Shown piece after piece: positions 59,222 through 64,000 of a stretch of DNA of 64,000 nt (the stretch's first letter is position 1; every line of letters begins with the position of its first letter). Below the pieces are notes generated by a model. It saw nothing but the letters and a program-made list of their open reading frames with translations, was not told the origin of the DNA and ran no database searches. The translations under genes were made by a program, and so were the position numbers. Source of the DNA: Microbacterium oxydans (GTDB lineage Bacteria; Actinomycetota; Actinomycetes; Actinomycetales; Microbacteriaceae); the NCBI RefSeq assembly GCF_900095745.1, contig NZ_FMIR01000014.1:1-64000 (forward strand), written 5' to 3'.

Positions 59222-60736
59222 CTAGGAAGGCATCCCGAGAGTCTCCCGATACTCTCGCCAGGCCGCTCCGAGACGACGGATGCCCTCGGCGAGCACGTCG
59301 TCCGGGGCGGTGAACGGGATGCGGATGTGGTCGTCGGGAGACACCGACACCGCGAACGCCGCGCTCCCCGCGATCGAGACGCCGTGCGCCGCGGCCACCC
59401 GGGCGAGCGCGGCGGCGGAGCCGGCAGGGACCCGGACCCACAGCGACAGCCCGCCGCGGGGCGGCTCGACCCTCCAGTCGGGCAGGTGCTCGGCCATGAG
59501 TTCCTGCAGCAGCCGCAGGCGCTCCTGGTGGATGCGGCTGTTCGCCCGACGAAGGTCGTCGGCACGGGCGATCAGGTCGAGCGCGAGCAGCTGGCCCGGC
59601 ACGCTGGTGGACTGGTCGGCGAGCTGCCGGGCCCCGCGCAGGCGGCGCACGAGCACGGGGTCGGCGCGCAGCCATCCGATCCGCAGCCCCGCCCACACCC
59701 ACTTCGAGACCGACTCCACGACGATGATCGGAGCGTCCGCCCGCTCGGCCGCGAGGGTCGGCGGCACCACGCCGTCGAAGGAGATGCCGGCCACGACGCG
59801 GTCCTCGATCACCGGCACGCCGTACTGGGCGGCCAGCTCGGCGACGCGATGCCGCGCGGCGGCAGGGAGCCGCGAGCCCGTCGGGTTCTGGTGGTGCGGG
59901 TTGAGGGCCACGAGCACGGGCCGCAGCCGGGCGAGCGCCTGCTCGAGCGCGTCGACGTCGAGTCCGTCCGGACCCATCGGGACACCGTGCACCGCGCCAC
60001 CGCGCAGGCTGACCGAGTCGGTGACGCCGGGCCAGGTGATCTCCTCGGCGAGCACGATGTCGCCGGGGCTCACGAGAGCATTGACGACGAGGCTGATGGC
60101 CTGCTGCGCGCCGTGCGTGACGAGGATCTGCTCGGGTGTCGTCGGCGTGCCCTCCGCGGTGTACATGTCGGCGATGAGCGTCCGCAGTGCGGGGAGGCCC
60201 GCCGGATCGGTCTCGGGCAGCAGCGCGAGCTCGAGTCGCGGCTTGTGCTCGCTGATGAGCTGCACGCCCAGCCCGGAGATCTGCGGCACGGTGCGCAGCA
60301 GGTCGATCGCATTGGGCAGGGCCGAGAACAGCGCCTCGCCGCGTCCCTGCCGCTGCACGGGAGCCACGGATGCCGCCGCACCGGCGACGCGTGTGCCGCT
60401 CCCCTGCCGCCGCTCCACCAGACCGCGCTCGGCCAGGTCGGCGTACGCGGCGACGACCGTGCCGCGCGACACGGAACTCGCGGCGGCGAGCGCGCGCTCA
60501 GCCGGCAGACGGTCGCCGGAGCGCAGCTCGCCGCCCGTGATCAGAGCCTCGATGCCGCGGGAGAGCCGCGCCGCCAGCGTGCCGTCTCCGTGGGTCCAAC
60601 GGCCCAGCCGGGCCGACAGGGCTTCCGAGGCGACTTCGCCGGAGCGCACGAGAGTCGCGGAAGCATCTGCGGATGGCGCAGGAATGGCCGATCCGTGGTC
60701 CATCGGCCGGGTATTGGCCCTGTCATCGACGCTCAT
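59222..60736 (-). CDS. MocR-type GntR regulator with aminotransferase domain
   Basis: 504 residues: an N-terminal winged helix (about 50-120, LARGLEALITGGELRSGDRL-like, RLPAERALAAASSVSRGTVVA) and a C-terminal fold-I aminotransferase domain (about 170-500) with THGAQQAISLVVNALVSPGD and the PLP lysine in ESVSKWVWAGLRIGW. This is the MocR/PdxR group. ATG 60736 follows CAGAAT by 8 nt. ATTGGWCC sites around 60747-60815 are its likely operators. It is divergent from a small unknown gene. Confidence 0.9.
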   Translation of the reverse strand: MSVDDRANTRPMDHGSAIPAPSADASATLVRSGEVASEALSARLGRWTHGDGTLAARLSRGIEALITGGELRSGDRLPAERALAAASSVSRGTVVAAYADLAERGLVERRQGSGTRVAGAAASVAPVQRQGRGEALFSALPNAIDLLRTVPQISGLGVQLISEHKPRLELALLPETDPAGLPALRTLIADMYTAEGTPTTPEQILVTHGAQQAISLVVNALVSPGDIVLAEEITWPGVTDSVSLRGGAVHGVPMGPDGLDVDALEQALARLRPVLVALNPHHQNPTGSRLPAAARHRVAELAAQYGVPVIEDRVVAGISFDGVVPPTLAAERADAPIIVVESVSKWVWAGLRIGWLRADPVLVRRLRGARQLADQSTSVPGQLLALDLIARADDLRRANSRIHQERLRLLQELMAEHLPDWRVEPPRGGLSLWVRVPAGSAAALARVAAAHGVSIAGSAAFAVSVSPDDHIRIPFTAPDDVLAEGIRRLGAAWREYRETLGMPS

Positions 60737-60746
60737 GAGACCCGAT

Positions 60747-60815
60747 TCTGGACCAATGAGCACCTCTACGACCACCCTCACGGCAGATCTCGGTCCAATC
60801 GATCCCGATTGGACC
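60747..60815. promoter_or_regulatory. Three ATTGGWCC sites, MocR operator candidates
   Basis: TGGACCAAT (60749-60757) lies between the two divergent starts, touching the small gene's ATG. Inside that gene GGTCCAATCG (60792-60801) and CGATTGGACC (60806-60815) form a perfect 10-bp inverted repeat. Such TGGACYAAT-type repeats are typical MocR sites. Confidence 0.55.
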
Positions 60816-61040
60816 ATCGGCCAGCTCATCGAATGGCTCAGCGATGACTCCCGCCAGCACGACCCCGCGCTTCAGCATCCGCTGTCCCTGATCGAGGCGG
60901 CCCTGACCGGCGAGCCCTGGTCGCGGCCGCCGTCGACCGTCGCGCTGATCCGCTCGCTGACGCTCGCCGCGCCGCCGCACGGGTCATCCGTGATCGCCGA
61001 CGTCCTGCTCCCGTCGCGAAGCCTGACGCTCGTCGCCTAG
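60756..61040 (+). CDS. Small unknown protein divergent from MocR gene
   Basis: 94 residues, no membrane segment: PIDPDWTIGQLIEWLSDDSRQ and ALQHPLSLIEAALTGEPW, then a hydrophobic end LIRSLTLAAPPHGSSVIADVL. ATG 60756 overlaps a MocR-type site; GATTCT lies 6 nt before it. The first 20 codons contain the 60792-60815 palindrome, so the sequence may serve both coding and regulation. Family not recognised. Confidence 0.55.
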   Translation: MSTSTTTLTADLGPIDPDWTIGQLIEWLSDDSRQHDPALQHPLSLIEAALTGEPWSRPPSTVALIRSLTLAAPPHGSSVIADVLLPSRSLTLVA

Positions 61041-61076
61041 GAGCGACGGCTCGACGGGAGCGCGGGCCAGGTCAGG

Positions 61077-62579
61077 TCAGGTCGCCTGCGCAGAAGCTGA
61101 CGGTGGCGCGGGAGTCGTCACGATCTCGGCGCGGTCGCGGAAGCCCTCGGCCGTCACCCGGTCCAGGGCGACCTGCTTGCGGATGGCCGCAGCCTTCTCG
61201 TACAGGCTCGGGTCGCCGTAGCTCGTGAGCACCTTGACCAGCACCGGCAGCAGCTCGATCATGAAGAACAGCGCGGCGATCAGGATGTGCGCCCACAGGA
61301 TCGTGGGCTCCTTCTCGCTCAGGCGGTTCAGTCCGCTGATCTGACTCAGCAGCCCGACGGCTCCGGCGTTGCCCTGGGCCACGGCATCCGCTCGTGCGTT
61401 GTATGCGGCGAGCGCCTGGTCGTAGGTGTCGCGCGCAGCCGGCAGCTGGGACTTCGCCTGCTCGCGGTTCGTCGACTCCGACGTCGAGGTGTTCTCCTTG
61501 GCGGCGGTGCCGGCGGCGGCGAGCTCTTCGTTCGCGGTGCGCAGCTGCGCGGCGAGTGCGTCGTATGTCTGCTGCGCCTCGGCGAGCTGAGCTTTGGCGG
61601 CGTCCGAGCTCGCGCCCTCGCCGTTGACCCCGGTGCAGCCGGGAACCGTGCCCGCGCCCTCCCCGGTCAGCTCGCACTGGTAGAGCACGCGCGCCTGGTC
61701 GATCACGGCCTGCTGCGCGGTCATCTTCGCGGTCACGTCGTCGACCGTGGCCTGGGCAGCCGACTCGGTCGCCGAGGAGGATTCGGTTCCTGCGACGATG
61801 CCGGTCGCCGCCTGGTTCTCGAGCTCGGCGACCTTGGCGGTGGCGGAATCCAGCGCGATCTTCTCCGGACCGGTCTCGAGCGCCTCCTGATCGGACTGCG
61901 ACTGCGTGATGTTGGTCGACGCGACCTCGCGGGCGATGTCGTTGTGGAAGATCTGCAGCACGAGCGGCTCGGCGACGACGAAGCCGATGATCGCGGCCAT
62001 GATCACACGCGGGATCGCGAGGCCGATGAGCCGCCAGACGTTCCGCGTCGAGCTCATGGTCGAGGTGAGGAAGCGGTCGAGGTTGAAGATGATGAGGGCC
62101 CACACGAGCGCGAGCGGCACGGCCAGCCAGATCGCCGCCTGCACGCCGGTGGTGAGGGCGAAGAGCATCGAGATCGCCGAGACGAGCGCGGTGCCGGCGA
62201 GCACGAAGAACATCTGCACGAAGCGGGGCGTCTCGCCGGGGACGCGGTCGAGGATCTCGCCTTCCGCGCCACCGAGGATCGCGAGGGTCCGGGCACGGGA
62301 GCCTGGCGTACGCGGGGCGCGCTTGCGGCGAGGCTTGCGGGCACGGGGCTCGCGCGGGGGCTTCACCGGCGCGGACTCCTCTTCGGCGGCGACCGCATCG
62401 GCGATCGGGGTCGCCTCGGCAGGATCTGCGACGGGGACCTCGCGGGTGGCGTCGTCGGCGCCGGTCGGCTCGAATTCGCGCAGGAAGTCGAGGTCATCGG
62501 TGACGGCGTCGGGTTCGCCGTCGATGATGATCCGACCCTGAGAGTCGTAGCGACCCGGTCGATGGGCGGAATAGGGCAT
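61077..62579 (-). CDS. DUF4407 domain-containing membrane protein
   Basis: 500 residues. After a ~95-residue basic/acidic N-terminus come helices at about 125-165 (FVLAGTALVSAISMLFALTT, AIWLAVPLALVWALIIFNLDR), a pair near 190-210, then a long coiled region (about 230-410, Ala/Glu/Gln-rich, with a Cys pair in LYQCELTGEGAGTVPGCTG) and a final helix near 440-460. NLDRFLTSTMSS is the DUF4407 hallmark. Such proteins are widespread and uncharacterised. ATG 62579 follows TAGATT by 6 nt. Confidence 0.88.
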   Translation of the reverse strand: MPYSAHRPGRYDSQGRIIIDGEPDAVTDDLDFLREFEPTGADDATREVPVADPAEATPIADAVAAEEESAPVKPPREPRARKPRRKRAPRTPGSRARTLAILGGAEGEILDRVPGETPRFVQMFFVLAGTALVSAISMLFALTTGVQAAIWLAVPLALVWALIIFNLDRFLTSTMSSTRNVWRLIGLAIPRVIMAAIIGFVVAEPLVLQIFHNDIAREVASTNITQSQSDQEALETGPEKIALDSATAKVAELENQAATGIVAGTESSSATESAAQATVDDVTAKMTAQQAVIDQARVLYQCELTGEGAGTVPGCTGVNGEGASSDAAKAQLAEAQQTYDALAAQLRTANEELAAAGTAAKENTSTSESTNREQAKSQLPAARDTYDQALAAYNARADAVAQGNAGAVGLLSQISGLNRLSEKEPTILWAHILIAALFFMIELLPVLVKVLTSYGDPSLYEKAAAIRKQVALDRVTAEGFRDRAEIVTTPAPPSASAQAT

Positions 62580-62662
62580 CCGAACAATCTACGAAAGGTC
62601 GCCTGTGGATAGCGTGGAAAAGTCCTTGGAGTGCCTCACAGGTTCCGTGCCGTCCGGCGGAA

Positions 62663-63247
62663 TCAGGATGCCGGGAGCAGACGGTCGAGGGCGGCGGCGT
62701 ACGCGGCCAGCCCGTCGTCGAGGGTGAAATGTCCGGCGGCGGCGAGTGTGCCGAGACCGTGGATCAGCCCCCACAGCGCCACGACATCGGTCGGCCGGTC
62801 GAGCCCCACCGCGGCCGCCCCCTCGGCGAGCACGGCCTCGAGCCCGTCGATCAGTGGCGCCATCGTGGCGGTCGGGGATCCGGGGACGCAGACGGTCGGG
62901 TCGTAGACGGCGTCGAACGCGTGCGGATGCTCGATCGCGAAGCGGATGTACGCCGACCCTCCGTCGGTGAGCGCCGCCCGCGGGGTCGAGGCTTTCTCGG
63001 CGGCGGCGCGGACCTGGGCGAGGAGGTCGGCCATGCTGCGCTCGGCGATCGCCTTGAGCAGGCCGAGCCGATCGGAGAAGTGGTGGTACGGCGCGTTGTG
63101 GCTGACGTTCGCCGCCCGTGCGACCTCGCGCAGGCTGATCTCCGCCGCCGGCATCCGCTCCAGCAGCTGCATGGCGGCGTCTTCCAGGGCACGGGCGAGA
63201 TCGCCGTGGTGGTAGCCGTCCTTCGAACTTGACATGAGCAACATCAT
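62663..63247 (-). CDS. TetR family transcriptional regulator
   Basis: 194 residues: TetR_N helix-turn-helix (about 15-60, HHGDLARALEDAAMQLLERM, LREVARAANVSHNAPYHHF) and a ligand domain of the WHG/TetR_C_33 type. AGGAG abuts ATG 63247/63244; MSSSKDG at 63235 is an alternative start. Divergent from a quinone reductase gene, which it probably represses; operators lie between. Confidence 0.9.
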   Translation of the reverse strand: MMLLMSSSKDGYHHGDLARALEDAAMQLLERMPAAEISLREVARAANVSHNAPYHHFSDRLGLLKAIAERSMADLLAQVRAAAEKASTPRAALTDGGSAYIRFAIEHPHAFDAVYDPTVCVPGSPTATMAPLIDGLEAVLAEGAAAVGLDRPTDVVALWGLIHGLGTLAAAGHFTLDDGLAAYAAALDRLLPAS

Positions 63248-63249
63248 CT

Positions 63250-63291
63250 CCTATCTTGACACTGTCCACCAGCTTGACACTGCCCAGATAG
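63250..63291. promoter_or_regulatory. Tandem TetR operator candidates
   Basis: TTGACACTGTCC (63256-63267) and TTGACACTGCCC (63274-63285) are 18 bp apart; each is an imperfect TGACA-C-TGTCA-like palindrome. They are bracketed by CCTATCT (63250-63256) and AGATAGG (63286-63292). The pair lies in the 54-bp gap between the divergent starts. Confidence 0.55.
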
Positions 63292-63301
63292 GAACAACGC
63301 C

Positions 63302-63925
63302 ATGACCGCTCTCGTGATCGACGGCCACCCCGACGCCCGCTCCTTGACCGCCGCACTCGCGCAGCGCTATGCCGCGGGGCACGGCGATGCCCGCGTGCTC
63401 GCTCTGCGCGACCTCGACTTCGATCCGCACCTGCGCTTCGGCTACCGCGAGCGCATGACGCTCGAGCCCGACCTCGTCGAGGCGAAGCAGGCTCTGCACG
63501 ATGCCGACACGATCGTCGTCGCGACACCGGTGTGGTGGGGCGCACCGCCGGCCCTCCTCAAGGGCTTCTTCGATCGAGCGCTGCTGCCGCAGCAGGAATA
63601 CCGCTACTCGAAGCTCGGTCTCCCCGAGGGCCTGATCCCCGCGCGCCGTGGACGTCTGCTCCTGCTCGCCGACACTCCCTGGTTCTTCCTGCCGTTCACC
63701 GGCCTCCCGGCACAGACGCAGATCGTGCGCAACACCATGAAGTTCTGCGGCATCCGCTCAGTACGCACGCACCGCATGCTCGGTGTGAAAGATGCCAAGG
63801 CGGCGACCATCACCCGCTGGCTCGACCGCGCCGAGCAGCTCGGCACCATCGACGCCCGTCGCGCGGGCGGGACTCAGGCCATCGCGGCGGAGGCGGCCTC
63901 GTCTTCGGTGGTGGCGACGAGCTGA
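63302..63925 (+). CDS. NAD(P)H-dependent oxidoreductase, flavodoxin-fold quinone reductase type
   Basis: 207 residues. [20 protein letters not shown] is the FMN-binding loop and [21 protein letters not shown] the second flavin contact; [13 protein letters not shown] also fits the NQO/MdaB group. It reduces quinones or electrophiles by two electrons, plausibly induced through the divergent TetR. Its last 52 bp overlap the convergent rlmN end. Confidence 0.88.
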   Translation: MTALVIDGHPDARSLTAALAQRYAAGHGDARVLALRDLDFDPHLRFGYRERMTLEPDLVEAKQALHDADTIVVATPVWWGAPPALLKGFFDRALLPQQEYRYSKLGLPEGLIPARRGRLLLLADTPWFFLPFTGLPAQTQIVRNTMKFCGIRSVRTHRMLGVKDAKAATITRWLDRAEQLGTIDARRAGGTQAIAAEAASSSVVATS

Positions 63926-64000
63926 CCGCAGGCGCCGTCGATCTCCTTGCCGCGGGTGTCGCGGAGGGTGGTCGGGATGCCGGCATCGTTCAGGCGGCGC
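63874..64000 (-). CDS. rlmN: 23S rRNA (adenine-2503-C2)-methyltransferase, C-terminus
   Basis: The last 41 codons enter from the right edge: they read [20 protein letters not shown], then [21 protein letters not shown] and stop at 63874. [17 protein letters not shown] is the conserved RlmN end, including the Cys of the GACGQL motif that is essential in radical-SAM RlmN. The N-terminal radical-SAM core is outside the window. It overlaps the convergent oxidoreductase gene by 52 bp. Confidence 0.93.
   Translation of the reverse strand, partial: RRLNDAGIPTTLRDTRGKEIDGACGQLVATTEDEAASAAMA

Noticed and set aside
61033..61050. CGTCGC-GCGACG hairpin after the 94-residue gene as a terminator
   Set aside because: Only 6 bp of stem partly inside coding sequence; such repeats arise often by chance at this GC content.

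Overview
The window is a high-GC, gene-dense chromosomal segment of an actinobacterium, most likely a Microbacteriaceae such as Microbacterium. This is inferred from the strong G/C third-position bias, the many genes that start 6-8 nt after a TANNNT box with no Shine-Dalgarno (leaderless style), a DUF222/HNH-type gene at the left edge, and the kinds of proteins found. I see no insertion sequence, prophage, CRISPR array, rRNA or tRNA. Nearly everything is metabolic core or accessory metabolism with its regulators. Both edges cut genes: a DUF222 protein on the left and the C-terminus of rlmN on the right.

Layout. 0-6 kb: M23 peptidase; putrescine/GABA-type catabolism (aldehyde dehydrogenase, Lrp-type regulator, FAD amine oxidase, cupin). 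5.6-11.8 kb: minus-strand run of esterase, DNA methyltransferase, lipoate-protein ligase, DUF1684 protein, alpha/beta hydrolase and CutC. 11.8-14 kb: MarR-MFS efflux pair, a small acidic protein and a nested hairpin terminator. 14-18 kb: ornithine aminotransferase with a guanidino-group hydrolase, then an oxidoreductase with an XRE regulator and a membrane protein under twin operators. 18-26.4 kb: small secreted/membrane proteins, bifunctional PutA, transhydrogenase PntAB. 26.6-29.8 kb: a three-gene cassette of related anchored extracytoplasmic proteins, tail-to-tail with a multi-spanning membrane protein.

29.8-38.4 kb: thioesterase, acetyltransferase, thiolase, a Tat-type small protein, an ASCH protein, an etfB-etfA-cytochrome b operon, and MarR/SRPBCC/YdeI-like genes. 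38.4-50.2 kb: a valine-degradation operon (mmsA, acyl-CoA dehydrogenase, mmsB, enoyl-CoA hydratase) and the methylcitrate operon (gntR-prpD-prpB-prpC). The propionyl-CoA made by the first is consumed by the second. Between them lie small genes, an orphan terminator and a decayed coding remnant. 50.2-55.5 kb: an L-fucose/L-fuconate catabolic cluster with a FadR-type regulator and a shared operator. 55.5-64 kb: cupin, cysteine desulfhydrase-like enzyme, ACT-domain protein, aldo/keto reductase, MocR regulator, DUF4407 protein, TetR with a quinone oxidoreductase, and the rlmN end.

The themes are amino-acid and amine catabolism to glutamate, TCA intermediates and propionyl-CoA, with reducing power passed to ETF and balanced by PntAB. 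The least explained items are the cytochrome b with three copies of a short proline-rich motif in the etf operon, the three-gene anchored cassette, an orphan terminator region near 43 kb, and a window-wide excess of GGATGC/GCATCC over the more GC-rich GGACGC/GCGTCC.
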